Positions 1 to 8,131 are shown, counted from the first letter of the stretch. The stretch is 64,000 bases of DNA from Candidatus Viadribacter manganicus (GCF_001679665.1 NZ_CP013244.1:2922980-2986979); one strand, 5' to 3'. Translations and numbers: made by a program. The notes: a model not told the origin generated them from the sequence alone.

Positions 1-833
1 AAGCGCTCATACTCGCCCATGCGACGCAGTAGTTTTGAACCCTGCTGGTAGTGCGCCTTAAGACAGAACCTCATCCATTTCTGCGCGGCACGCTGAGGCT
101 GCCAGCGGCCCTCGCCGGTCTCACCAAGGACCGAATAGTATTCTTCAGTGTTGTCGCCCAGCCATTCTTCGATGCTGGAAAATACAGGATGAAGCAGGCC
201 ATCTAGCCCAATAATCAGCGTTTGCAGCGCCCGCGCCATGCGCCCGTTGCCATCGCTGAACGGGTGAATCATGGTTAGATTCAAGTGCGCCATCGCAGCC
301 TTTACGTACAAGTGCTGCCTCGTCTTGCCGCGCACATACTCGACCAGCTCGCAGATCAGCGGATCAACCTGCTCTTGGTCGGGTGCCTCATAAACGACAT
401 TGCCAGACTTCGAGTTCACGACGAATATAGAGCCGGGCCGCCATTGCCCCGGGTTCTTCGTCATGTCGAAGCCGATCATCATAAAATGAAGGCTCTTCAA
501 GAACTGCTTGCTGAAGTCGAAATACGGATCGCGCGCGGCTTGCATCACGTAAGTCATGGCGTTGCGATAGCCTTCAATCGCCATCGTGATTTCGTTGCGC
601 TCATCGATGGGTGGTTCGCCTTCAATGGCGGCAATCACCTGGTCCATCGACGCGTTGTAGCCTTCGATGCTGTTGGACCCTTGGATAGCGCGCGCGAAGG
701 TCCGGCGCCGGATGGATCCCATCCACCGCTTCGGATTGTGTTGCGTAAAGGTGCCCAACCGCGACCGTTGCCGGTCGATTAGCTTAAGGACCTGATGGTC
801 AATGGATTCTAGCTTTGGCTCGGTGTAGATCAT
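1..833 (-). CDS. Fic-domain protein, class with N-terminal inhibitory helix (3' end outside window)
   Basis: Fic enzymes transfer AMP or a related group from a nucleotide to a hydroxyl on a target protein. The frame opens at the ATG at 831-833 and is still open after 277 codons at the window edge, so the C-terminus is missing. The catalytic motif HPFSDGNGR is at residues 190-198 (His190). Residues 53-58, SNSIEG, fit the (S/T)xxxE(G/N) inhibitory helix that blocks ATP binding in cis, so activity is probably held off until relieved. No separate antitoxin gene is seen upstream. It is divergent from the transposase-like gene at 911, with a good promoter between them. The target protein cannot be told from sequence. 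Confidence 0.9.
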   Translation of the reverse strand, partial: MIYTEPKLESIDHQVLKLIDRQRSRLGTFTQHNPKRWMGSIRRRTFARAIQGSNSIEGYNASMDQVIAAIEGEPPIDERNEITMAIEGYRNAMTYVMQAARDPYFDFSKQFLKSLHFMMIGFDMTKNPGQWRPGSIFVVNSKSGNVVYEAPDQEQVDPLICELVEYVRGKTRQHLYVKAAMAHLNLTMIHPFSDGNGRMARALQTLIIGLDGLLHPVFSSIEEWLGDNTEEYYSVLGETGEGRWQPQRAAQKWMRFCLKAHYQQGSKLLRRMGEYER

Positions 834-863
834 GCGCGAATCCCTATATCATCTACGCATCTT

Positions 864-892
864 GCTATAATCATTCTTGCATTCTGCGTCAA
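864..892 (-). promoter_or_regulatory. Promoter for the Fic gene
   Basis: On the minus strand, TTGACG (887-892) and TATAGC (864-869) are separated by 17 bases, a near-consensus vegetative promoter. The predicted transcription start is near 857, about 25 bases before the Fic ATG. The assignment rests on sequence match only. Confidence 0.55.
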
Positions 893-900
893 TGATTATA
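866..900. promoter_or_regulatory. Perfect 10-bp inverted repeat, likely operator
   Basis: TATAATCATT (866-875) and AATGATTATA (891-900) are perfect inverted copies 15 bases apart. They cover the -10 and -35 of the Fic promoter. The octamer TATATCAT also recurs directly at 845-852 and 897-904. A dimeric repressor binding here could shut off both divergent genes; which protein binds is unknown. Confidence 0.45.
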
Positions 901-910
901 TCATACGCGC

Positions 911-1795
911 ATGAACCGGCTGGATACGGCAACGCGCACCCGCATTCTCCACTGCCTCGTGGAAGGGAACTCCGTTCGCGCGACCGCTCGGCTGACGGGA
1001 ACCACAAAGCGCACCGTTACAAACCTTCTGATTGATGCTGGCCGCGCCTGCGCCGACTACCACGACCAATCTGTGCGAGGGGTCCAATCCAAGCGCGTCC
1101 AGGTGGACGAGATTTGGAGCTTCACCTACGCCAAGCAGAAGAACGTTCCATTTGCCAAATCGGCCCCAGAAGGCGCTGGCGACACATGGACGTGGACAGC
1201 CATCTGCGCGGACTCGAAGCTCTGCATTAACTGGCTAGTCGGCGCACGTGATGCCGAATACGCGCGCGAGTTTTTGACGGACACCTATGACCGGCTCGCC
1301 AATCGCGTTCAGCTCACGAGTGATGGCCACCTGGTCTATCTCGGCGCCGTTCGTGATGCCTTCGGCATCGATGTCGATTACGCGATGCTTGTGAAGGAAT
1401 ACGGGCAGGCGCCGGATGGGCCGCAAACGCGCTACAGTCCGCCCGTCTGCACCGGCGCTGTAAAGAAGCCCATCCACGGGCGCCCCGATCCCAAACACAT
1501 CAGCACTTCATTTGTCGAACGTCAGAACTTGACGATGAGAATGCACATGCGGCGCTTCACGCGCCTCACCAATGCGTTTTCCAAGAAGGTCGAAAACCAC
1601 GCTTACGCAGTCGCGCTTCATTTCACCTTCTACAATTTTTGCAGAATTCACAAATCGCTGCGCGTGACGCCTGCGATGGCCGCCGGTCTCTGCGACCGCG
1701 TGTGGGACATCGCCGATATAGTTGCGCTGGTGGAAAAAATCGAGAATGCCGCGCCTTCAACGAAGCGTGGGCCCTACAAGAAAAAGGCGGCCTGA
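911..1795 (+). CDS. IS1-like DDE transposase, apparently orphan
   Basis: This 294-residue protein resembles the single-frame IS1-type transposases common in Alphaproteobacteria. An N-terminal helix-turn-helix region (about residues 1-45) precedes a DDE catalytic core: Asp66 in VDEIWSF, Asp138 in LTSDGH and Glu203 in VERQNLTMR. The C-terminus is basic (KRGPYKKKAA). These residues suggest the enzyme is intact. I could not find convincing terminal inverted repeats or a target-site duplication, so it may be a stranded or domesticated copy. The start has no strong Shine-Dalgarno sequence and lies 10 bases after the inverted repeat at 866-900. Its neighbours are small accessory genes. Confidence 0.8.
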   Translation: MNRLDTATRTRILHCLVEGNSVRATARLTGTTKRTVTNLLIDAGRACADYHDQSVRGVQSKRVQVDEIWSFTYAKQKNVPFAKSAPEGAGDTWTWTAICADSKLCINWLVGARDAEYAREFLTDTYDRLANRVQLTSDGHLVYLGAVRDAFGIDVDYAMLVKEYGQAPDGPQTRYSPPVCTGAVKKPIHGRPDPKHISTSFVERQNLTMRMHMRRFTRLTNAFSKKVENHAYAVALHFTFYNFCRIHKSLRVTPAMAAGLCDRVWDIADIVALVEKIENAAPSTKRGPYKKKAA

Positions 1796-1805
1796 AATGC
1801 CTGAA

Positions 1806-2060
1806 TCATCTGTGGGACTCATTTCGAGAATCGCGCTTACTTCTCGGTTGGCTTCCGAAAAGGCTCGTCCAAAGCGAGAACGGACGGAAGTCAGGAACGG
1901 ACCCTGAAAGGGCAATCTCGCCCCTGAACTGCGCCCAAGGCATGGCTTTCAAACGAGCCTTAGCGTCGTCCAGATCGCGAGCGCGCACCTCCAGGGCCCA
2001 TTCCGATCCTTCGTGCCGGTACTCAAAAAGATACCGGGTGAACTGTTCAGACTCAGACAA
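1806..2060 (-). CDS. Small conserved hypothetical protein (84 aa)
   Basis: An 84-residue protein with a repeat-free N-terminal region of the type FTRYLFEYRHEGSEW, followed by ARDLDDAKARLKAMPWAQ. This layout, a short beta region and then an amphipathic helix ending in a Trp, recalls a widespread family of small uncharacterised alphaproteobacterial proteins. The start is a TTG at 2058-2060 chosen because a perfect AGGAGG lies four bases upstream on the minus strand. The basic, Ser/Arg-rich last 20 residues look unconserved. No function can be given. It is divergent from the gene at 2074 with only 13 bases between start codons. Confidence 0.55.
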   Translation of the reverse strand: MSESEQFTRYLFEYRHEGSEWALEVRARDLDDAKARLKAMPWAQFRGEIALSGSVPDFRPFSLWTSLFGSQPRSKRDSRNESHR

Positions 2061-2073
2061 AGGACCTCCTAGA

Positions 2074-2274
2074 ATGTACTTCTATGTTTACAGGGAGCAA
2101 TCGCCGCGACGCGATTATCGGTGGACGCTGTATGCGGCCAACGGACGCAAAATCGCGAACTCGGGCGAGGGTTTCGTTGCGCGCGCCGGTTGCTACCGAT
2201 CGATGCAGTTGCTCATTGGGTTGGACAACATCCCGATCCGCCATTCCACCAATGCCGCTGGCCAGCGCGCTTAA
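2074..2274 (+). CDS. DUF1508 (YegP-like) protein
   Basis: A 66-residue protein with the DUF1508 pattern: MYFYVYRE, then RWTLYAANGRKIANSGEGF, then a short helix. E. coli YegP has two such units; this has one. The family's function is not established. The ATG at 2074 is favoured because the family begins with this aromatic-rich strand and an AGGA lies nine bases upstream. The same palindromic AGGACCTCCT also supplies the Shine-Dalgarno sequence of the divergent gene at 2060. Confidence 0.7.
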   Translation: MYFYVYREQSPRRDYRWTLYAANGRKIANSGEGFVARAGCYRSMQLLIGLDNIPIRHSTNAAGQRA

Positions 2275-2287
2275 TCGGAGACGTTCA

Positions 2288-2497
2288 ATGAGCAAGTCCA
2301 CGCGCAACACCGGCAAGCCTTGGACGCCGGGAGAAGTGAAGCAATTGAAGGATGAGGCGAAGGGCAACACGCCAACCCGCGTTATCGGCGTCAAGCATGG
2401 TCGCACCGAAGCTGCCATCCGCAACAAGGCGGCTGAGGAAAACATCAGCCTCAAGCCCACTAATCAGAGCCCGTACAACCGCCGCAAAGATAGCTAG
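2288..2497 (+). CDS. Small SANT/Myb-like helix-turn-helix protein (69 aa)
   Basis: A basic 69-residue protein. The segment KPWTPGEVKQLKDEA followed by TPTRVIGVKHGRTEAAIRNK looks like a Myb/SANT-type three-helix unit: a Trp-containing first helix, and a last helix resembling those that contact DNA. Homologous small proteins of unknown role are common in Alphaproteobacteria. GGAG sits nine bases before the ATG. DNA binding is inference. Its 3' end overlaps the convergent gene at 2460 by 38 bases. Confidence 0.6.
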   Translation: MSKSTRNTGKPWTPGEVKQLKDEAKGNTPTRVIGVKHGRTEAAIRNKAAEENISLKPTNQSPYNRRKDS

Positions 2498-2654
2498 CAG
2501 CGGTTTCGTAAAGCTGGCGCTCTCGCTCTGTCCATTGATGGCCGTGGGCCACCAATGCCAGGGCGAGAGCGTCTAGGGCTTGCAGGATTGGATGCTCGGC
2601 AGCGCCGCGCTCACATCGTTTCCTAATCTCGGCCAGGTCGATCACTTCACCCAT
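2460..2654 (-). CDS. Small hypothetical protein (64 aa)
   Basis: A 64-residue protein starting MGEVIDLAEIRKR, with a predicted helical, Ala/Leu-rich middle and a WTERERQLYETAASYL helix. The opening VIDLAEIRKR is a pattern I recognise from short alphaproteobacterial proteins of unknown function. It overlaps the end of the convergent gene at 2288-2497, so one of the two could be spurious; the amino-acid make-up of both looks genuine. No function is proposed. Confidence 0.5.
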   Translation of the reverse strand: MGEVIDLAEIRKRCERGAAEHPILQALDALALALVAHGHQWTERERQLYETAASYLCGGCTGSD

Positions 2655-2684
2655 GTCAACCAGCCGAAATTTGGAATGACCCCA

Positions 2685-3584
2685 CTACCCGCCGGACGGG
2701 TCTGGATCGGAGGGTTGCGTTGCAGGGGGCTGAGGCGCCTCCCGGCCCTCGGCTTCTGAGATCGCTTGTTCGAAGGCCCCGATAACGTCCGTAACGCAGC
2801 AGGCGTTGAGGAAATGGTCGCCGCCCGGGACGCTGATCAGGGTATGGCCGTATTCGGCCGCGATCCGCTGGTCCGCCGCGAGGGGCACGAAGCTGTCGTC
2901 ATCGCCATGGATAAAGACGACCGGCTGCCGGAGGCCGCCAAGCGCGGTCCAAACACCCGGCAATTGGGCCGTCTGCGCCCTCATTTCGCTGATTGAGTTG
3001 CGAAAATCACGGGGCAGCATGGGTTGGAAGAGCTCGCCGGCCCCGACGAGGCGGCGCGCTGTCGGCCCACGATCTCCGAAATAGGCAGATACCAGCACCA
3101 GGGCGTCGACCTGGTCCGGATGGCGCTGGGCCATCAAGGTCGCCACCGGCGCGCCGAAGCTTTGCCCAACCAGAAGCACGCGCTGGCCCGCCCGATGCGC
3201 CAGCATCGGCGCAAGCGCGTCGGCCTGTTTGGCGAGGTCGCGGACAGCGTCGCGCGGCTCAGATGTCCGAAAGCCCGGCCGGTCCGCGACGATCATTTCA
3301 CGGTTTGGGGCAAGCGCCGCGATCGTCGGAGCCCAGTATTCGCTCCAGGAGGGGGTCCCGGTGATGATGACGACTTTCCAGTCCGCTTCGGCGCGCGGCG
3401 GCGTCTGCAGCGCGGAGATGCGCCATTGCTCGGGCACGCCCGCCCTAAACTCGATCCGCTCCATCGTGCCGGCGGGATACGATTCTGAGGTCGGGAAGCG
3501 GTCGTTGTCGTCTTCGGCCGCGCCGATGGCGCACGCGCCGAGCGCCAGCGAAAGGGCGACAGCGATGGATTTGATGATCCGCAT
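2685..3584 (-). CDS. Alpha/beta-hydrolase, predicted lipoprotein
   Basis: A 299-residue alpha/beta-hydrolase anchored in the envelope. The N-terminus is a lipoprotein signal peptide with lipobox LGAC, giving a lipidated Cys18. The nucleophile elbow is GQSFG at 140-144 (Ser142). A downstream HGDDDSFVP segment offers the acidic residue and GGDHFLNA the catalytic His. The oxyanion region is TGTPSW near 76-80. The Pro-rich C-terminal tail is probably disordered. The substrate is unknown; esterase or lipase-like activity is likely. It stands alone, with no coupled neighbour. Confidence 0.85.
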   Translation of the reverse strand: MRIIKSIAVALSLALGACAIGAAEDDNDRFPTSESYPAGTMERIEFRAGVPEQWRISALQTPPRAEADWKVVIITGTPSWSEYWAPTIAALAPNREMIVADRPGFRTSEPRDAVRDLAKQADALAPMLAHRAGQRVLLVGQSFGAPVATLMAQRHPDQVDALVLVSAYFGDRGPTARRLVGAGELFQPMLPRDFRNSISEMRAQTAQLPGVWTALGGLRQPVVFIHGDDDSFVPLAADQRIAAEYGHTLISVPGGDHFLNACCVTDVIGAFEQAISEAEGREAPQPPATQPSDPDPSGG

Positions 3585-3638
3585 AGCTCCCTTTAGCGGG
3601 GCGGCGTCTTTTCGTCATCCATGGAGACGCATGTCTTG

Positions 3639-4248
3639 CTAGTGCGTAATGCGTAGTTGCGAGATCGACTGGCCGATTTGCTGGAACGCGGCCTGCAGCG
3701 TGGTGCGGTCGTCTGCAAGATAAAAGTGCGATTCATCGGTCGCGCATTGGCGGAACACCGAGAGCGCCGTTGCATCGTTATCGATGTGAAACCCGACCGT
3801 GTAGACGATGATGTCGCGGTTCTTCATGGCGTTGCAGATCGAGATCGTTTGCGACGCCGACGAACCGTTCGTTGCGTTGCAATTCGCTGACGCCCTGGAC
3901 CCAAACCCAATCGTTATTTGCAAATCCGTGATTGTTCGAGGTGACGCGCACTTGGCACGCCGCTTCAAGGCAACGCGTGACCGTGCCGCTTCCTGGATAG
4001 CTGCCGCTATATCCTGAGGTGCTGACGATATTGCCGACGGAATTGCGCAATTGGAACGTGTTGGTAGCGGCGCTCGCGACTGTGTACCAGCGCCCATTGA
4101 GACCGGTGGCCCAATTGCCCGTGCCTGAAACGTTAGCGAGCCAGACGATGTCGCCATTGGCGAGGCCGTGCGCGTTCGATGTGAACACTGCGGGGTTTGC
4201 TTTGGTCGCTGCGCTGATCGCTCGCGCCGTCCCATTCGCCCAGGCCAA
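3639..4248 (-). pseudogene. Frameshifted remnant of a TadG-like (VWA-domain) pilus-assembly protein
   Basis: Two minus-strand frames together match the C-terminal part of TadG-like proteins, which have a von Willebrand A domain and act in Flp pilus export. The upstream frame (from 4248) encodes two beta-rich units with the pattern HGLANGDIVWL and NHGFANNDWVWVQGV, like FCCH-type repeats. The reading then moves, near 3880-3895, to another frame encoding CNAMKNRDIIVYTVGFHI and the typical ending FQQIGQSISQLRITH at 3639. An in-frame stop at about 4255 truncates the front. No tad operon genes are nearby. A single sequencing error could explain the internal shift but not the missing N-terminus. Confidence 0.7.
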
Positions 4249-4439
4249 GTACGCTTAAGGTCGGGTTTGCAATTGGCGAAAAAGTTTAGAGCCGAGTGGC
4301 AATTGAAGGTTCACGCGCAGGTAGCGTTACGCGCGATAAACCATGCGCCAGAGCGCTAAGTGCTGTTGCGAGCGGCAAGGCAGTCACTATACCGAGTGCG
4401 GGACGCCGCTGACGTTAATGTCGGCTGAAGCTTTGGGGG

Positions 4440-6680
4440 ATGTTCGTGCGCGCTTGGATTTTTGTGGTTGCTCTTGCTCTGATGACCGCCAGCGCCATGG
4501 CGCAGACCCTGGCCGATCAGCATTTGACGGGAAGTCTTACGGCTCGCGCGCCGCGTGCATCGTTCACGCTGGACTTGCAGCAGGGGCAGGTGGTCACGCT
4601 CACCACCTCCTCGACAGAAAATCTCGACACTGTGTTGACGTTGAACGGTCCCGATCGTCGCCGTGTCGCGGAAAACGACGACCAGCAGCAGGGCATCCTA
4701 TCTTCGCGCATCGTCTATGTGGCGCGCACTACGGGCCGCCACACGGCGATCGTGTCGGGGTACAATAACGCGCGCGGCGCCTTCGAGCTCGACATCACCT
4801 ACGGCCTTGATGTCGGCCTTTCAGATGCGTCCCGTCGCCTGCGCGAGGATCGCGTCGCGTTCAGCCCGCGTCAAACCCAGCACAGTTTTGATGTTGATCT
4901 CGCGGCGAACGATGTTTTCGTCGCCTCGACGTTTGCGTTCACTGAGGGCCTCGACACCACGCTGACACTGCTCGACGCCAGTGGCGCAACCTTGTCGTCG
5001 AATGACGATCAGGGCGATGGCTCGCTCAACTCGCAAATTGTCTATCAAATCGCGCGCGCCGGCCGCTATCGCGTTGTCGCCAGCACCTATGGCGGCAACG
5101 GCGTTGGCGAAGCGATTGTATCCTTGGCCGTCGATCCGAACGCGCGCGCGCCATTCAATTTCTCGTCTATCGAAGGTGCAGAGATCGCCCGCCACGAAGG
5201 CGAACTCAATGACGCCCGGCCGTCGGTTGAGTATACGGTCGATCTCGCGGCAGGGCAGACGCTCTACGCCAACGCCGAAACCACAAGCGGCGACCTCGAT
5301 ACGGTGCTGCGTCTCAATGGCCCCGATGGAAACCCGGTCGCGCTCAATGACGACCGCGGCGATGGTTCGCTGAATTCGGCCTTCGCGTTCACAGCGCCCG
5401 CGGCGGGCCGCTATCGGCTTGAGCTCTATCGCTTCGCGCAATCCAACAGCAGCGGCGGATTCCGTTTGGTGCTGTTGTCGGTCAATGCCTCCGTCGTCAC
5501 GGCGCTGCAAGAGCTGGTCGACAACCAGGTGACGTTAAGCGGCCCGGTGCAAACGATCACGACGCAGGACTTCCGCCTGGACTACACGCTCGAGGGACGC
5601 GATGCGTCCACGCACGAATACGCCCGTGCGACCGCGGACGCTTTGCAAGAGGTTCTCGCGACGCAAGTCAACCGCATCGGTTGGGTCGCGCCCGTGCGCG
5701 ATCGTGATGGCCGTTACCGCGCCTATATCGGCGAAGCAAACGGTTCGATGGGCTACACCAAGCCAGTCGAAATGATGTTCGACAACGCCAATACGCCGAA
5801 TGTCCGCGAAACCGCCGCAGCGCGCGCCGTCCTCGTCATCGACAATGACTTCCGCGGCATGGGTAAGAAGGCGCCGCCCGAGAGCTTGATGCGCGCCACC
5901 GCGACGCACGAACTCAACCACGTCATCCAATTCGGCTACGACGCGCAGGAGGGCCTGAACTGGCTCTATGAATCGACCGCGTCGTGGACGGAAGTCGTCA
6001 CCGTTGGCGACGATCAGGACGCGACCGACTACGTCGAGACTGATTTTGCTCAGCCTGAGCTTTGCTGGACCACTACCACGCAAGGCTTCAACTACGCGCA
6101 GTGGACGCTGCTGCAATCGCTGGCCGACAGCTATGGCAATCGCATCGTCGTCAATCTCTGGGAAAACGCCGTCACCTATGATGGCTTCGAAACCATGTCG
6201 CGGACGCTCAGCGTTGTCGGCACGACAATCCCGGATGCATTGCAACGCTGGCGCGTGCAGAACTTCGCCCGCGCATACCAACTCGCCCCGCGCTTTACGC
6301 GCTCGGTCGCGTTGGCCGGTACGATCAACCGCAATGGCGCCTGGTCGCCGCGCGGCCGCGTCCAACAACTCGGCGCGAACTATGTGGCGCTTCGCCTCCA
6401 GGGCGCTCGCACATACGCCTTGCGCGGCGACGCCAATCTCGAATTGGTTGGTCTTGGCAAGCGCAATGGCCAGATTGAGGTCGTGCAACTCGGACGCGGC
6501 GGTGTCTTCGACACTTCCGGATACGAGTACGCAGCGCTGATGGTGTTCAATCGCGCGGTGCCTGCAACGCCAGGCGCATGTGCGGGCGAAAACTATTCGA
6601 TCAATGTCAGCGCCGCGACCGGCGCGATGGCGCCGCCGCAATACAATTTCAGCGCCGAGCACTTCTCGCCGCCGTCATGA
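4440..6680 (+). CDS. Secreted putative zinc metalloprotease with three PPC-like repeats
   Basis: A 746-residue exported protein. Residues 1-21 form a signal peptide ending AMA-Q. Three related beta-sandwich repeats of about 110 residues follow (roughly 22-120, 135-230, 245-345), each with D-T-x-L-x-L, a central NDD, and a GR(Y/H) near its end, as in bacterial pre-peptidase C-terminal (PPC) domains. The C-terminal half carries HELNH at 490-494, a zincin HExxH motif, followed by WLYESTASW, which supplies a further acidic residue. The likely role is periplasmic or extracellular proteolysis, but substrate and activity are unknown. The family is usually annotated as hypothetical. The stop overlaps the next start by ATGA. 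Confidence 0.7.
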   Translation: MFVRAWIFVVALALMTASAMAQTLADQHLTGSLTARAPRASFTLDLQQGQVVTLTTSSTENLDTVLTLNGPDRRRVAENDDQQQGILSSRIVYVARTTGRHTAIVSGYNNARGAFELDITYGLDVGLSDASRRLREDRVAFSPRQTQHSFDVDLAANDVFVASTFAFTEGLDTTLTLLDASGATLSSNDDQGDGSLNSQIVYQIARAGRYRVVASTYGGNGVGEAIVSLAVDPNARAPFNFSSIEGAEIARHEGELNDARPSVEYTVDLAAGQTLYANAETTSGDLDTVLRLNGPDGNPVALNDDRGDGSLNSAFAFTAPAAGRYRLELYRFAQSNSSGGFRLVLLSVNASVVTALQELVDNQVTLSGPVQTITTQDFRLDYTLEGRDASTHEYARATADALQEVLATQVNRIGWVAPVRDRDGRYRAYIGEANGSMGYTKPVEMMFDNANTPNVRETAAARAVLVIDNDFRGMGKKAPPESLMRATATHELNHVIQFGYDAQEGLNWLYESTASWTEVVTVGDDQDATDYVETDFAQPELCWTTTTQGFNYAQWTLLQSLADSYGNRIVVNLWENAVTYDGFETMSRTLSVVGTTIPDALQRWRVQNFARAYQLAPRFTRSVALAGTINRNGAWSPRGRVQQLGANYVALRLQGARTYALRGDANLELVGLGKRNGQIEVVQLGRGGVFDTSGYEYAALMVFNRAVPATPGACAGENYSINVSAATGAMAPPQYNFSAEHFSPPS

Positions 6681-7076
6681 AGCACGCAGGCTCGTGTCTC
6701 TGCGGCGCAGTGCGCTTCGAGCTCGAAGGTTCGTTTGACGGCTTCTTTCTTTGCCATTGCAGCCGGCGCCGGAAAGGCGCCGGCTCGGCGCACGCTTCCA
6801 ACTTGTTTTCCGCAGGCGGAAAGCTTGCCTGGATATCCGGCGCGGAGAAGATGAGTGGCTTCGCCCTCGAGGGCATGCGCCATTAGCGCGTTCTGCTCAA
6901 GCTGTGGCTCGGCTATGCCGCGCGCTCATCCGCTTGCCGGCGTCGTTGTGCCTGCCGGCAGTTTGGACACGCCGCTCGATATGCGACCCAGCGCGCACAT
7001 GTGTTGCGCCAGCCGTGCTGATTGGGACGTTGATCTTGAAAGCGCGCCGAAGTTCGACGGGCTGCCTTGGCAATAA
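6677..7076 (+). pseudogene. Decayed GFA-family (glutathione-dependent formaldehyde-activating enzyme-like) gene
   Basis: The ATG at 6677 overlaps the upstream stop and starts a GFA-type zinc fold: GSCLCGAVRFELEG then LCHCSRRRKG. The frame ends at a TAG at 6884-6886, but the rest of the domain (FCSSCGSAMPR, then a C-terminal PKFDGLPWQ) continues in another frame to 7076, so one frameshift lies at about 6880. The conserved CxxCxKxxG zinc site here reads CSRRRKG, with Arg in place of the usual Cys. Frameshift and lost ligand together favour true decay over a sequencing error. The end converges on prs. Confidence 0.75.
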
Positions 7077-7078
7077 GC

Positions 7079-8014
7079 CTATTCAAACAGTGAGCTTACG
7101 CTTTGCTCGTTCGCGATGCGCCAGATTGCGTCGCCCATAAGCGCAGCAACGGAGATCTCGCGGATCTTCGAGCTCTTGTGCTTGCGCCCGTTCGGATCGA
7201 TCGAGTCCGTCACCACCAGCTCTTTCAGCATGCTGTCATCGACGCGCTTGACGGCGCCGTTCGAGAGCACCCCGTGGGTGATGTAGGCCGAAACCGATTT
7301 GGCCTTTTCCTTCAGCAGCGCCTCTGCGGCGTTGCACAGCGTGCCACCGCTATCGACGATATCGTCGACCAGGATGCAGTCACGGCCCGCGACGTCGCCG
7401 ATGATGTGCATCACTTCGCTGACGCCGGCTTTCTCGCGGCGCTTGTCGACGATGGCGAGATCGGCGCCGAGGCGGTTCGCCAGCGCACGCGCGCGCACCA
7501 CGCCGCCCACGTCCGGCGAGACGATCATGAGCTTGGTCGTGTCTTTGCAGTTTTCCCGAATGTCGCGCTCGAGCACGGGCGTCGAGAAAAGGTTGTCGGT
7601 CGGGATGTCGAAGAAGCCTTGGATCTGGCCTGCGTGCAGCTCAAGCGTGAGCACACGGTTGGCGCCCGCTGTTGTGATCAGGTTCGCGACCAGCTTTGCC
7701 GAGATCGGCGTGCGGCCGCCGACTTTGCGATCCTGGCGGCCATAACCGTAATAGGGGATCACTGCCGTGATGCGGCGCGCCGAAGCACGGCGCAGCGCGT
7801 CGATGCCGATTAGCAATTCCATAAGGTGATCGTTCGCCGGGTACGACGTCGACTGCAGGATGAACACATCCTCGCCGCGCACGTTCTCCTGGATCTCAAC
7901 GAAGATCTCGTTATCCTTGAAACGCTTGAACTCGGCTTGCGCGAGTGGCGTATCAAGATGTTCCGCAATCGCCTTGGCGAGCGGGTTATTGGAATTACCG
8001 GACAAAAGTTTCAT
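7079..8014 (-). CDS. prs: Ribose-phosphate pyrophosphokinase
   Basis: Makes PRPP from ribose 5-phosphate and ATP for nucleotide, histidine and tryptophan synthesis; cytoplasmic. The 311-residue length is standard for class I enzymes. Visible signatures are the flexible ATP loop region [10 protein letters not shown], the metal/ribose segment [12 protein letters not shown], and the PRPP-binding loop [12 protein letters not shown]. The start MKLLSGNSN matches alphaproteobacterial homologues. It is a single-gene unit convergent with the GFA remnant. Confidence 0.97.
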   Translation of the reverse strand: MKLLSGNSNNPLAKAIAEHLDTPLAQAEFKRFKDNEIFVEIQENVRGEDVFILQSTSYPANDHLMELLIGIDALRRASARRITAVIPYYGYGRQDRKVGGRTPISAKLVANLITTAGANRVLTLELHAGQIQGFFDIPTDNLFSTPVLERDIRENCKDTTKLMIVSPDVGGVVRARALANRLGADLAIVDKRREKAGVSEVMHIIGDVAGRDCILVDDIVDSGGTLCNAAEALLKEKAKSVSAYITHGVLSNGAVKRVDDSMLKELVVTDSIDPNGRKHKSSKIREISVAALMGDAIWRIANEQSVSSLFE

Positions 8015-8131
8015 GGGAGCGGGCCCCGTCGCTTCCTGGATCGGCTCCCTTTAAGCGCCGACTCGCCGGAGTCGAAAGCTTTTGCTGCACTTTAATGACA
8101 GCGCAGGCGCCCGTGGCCCGGGCGCCACGTT

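Noticed and set aside
2288..2654. Toxin-antitoxin pair
   Set aside because: The genes are convergent, not an operon, and neither protein resembles a known toxin or antitoxin.
5535..6662. Long minus-strand open frame opposite the secreted HExxH protein
   Set aside because: Antisense to a gene with signal peptide and catalytic motif; GC-rich codons keep opposite frames open. Its composition is Arg/Ala/Val-rich with no domain.
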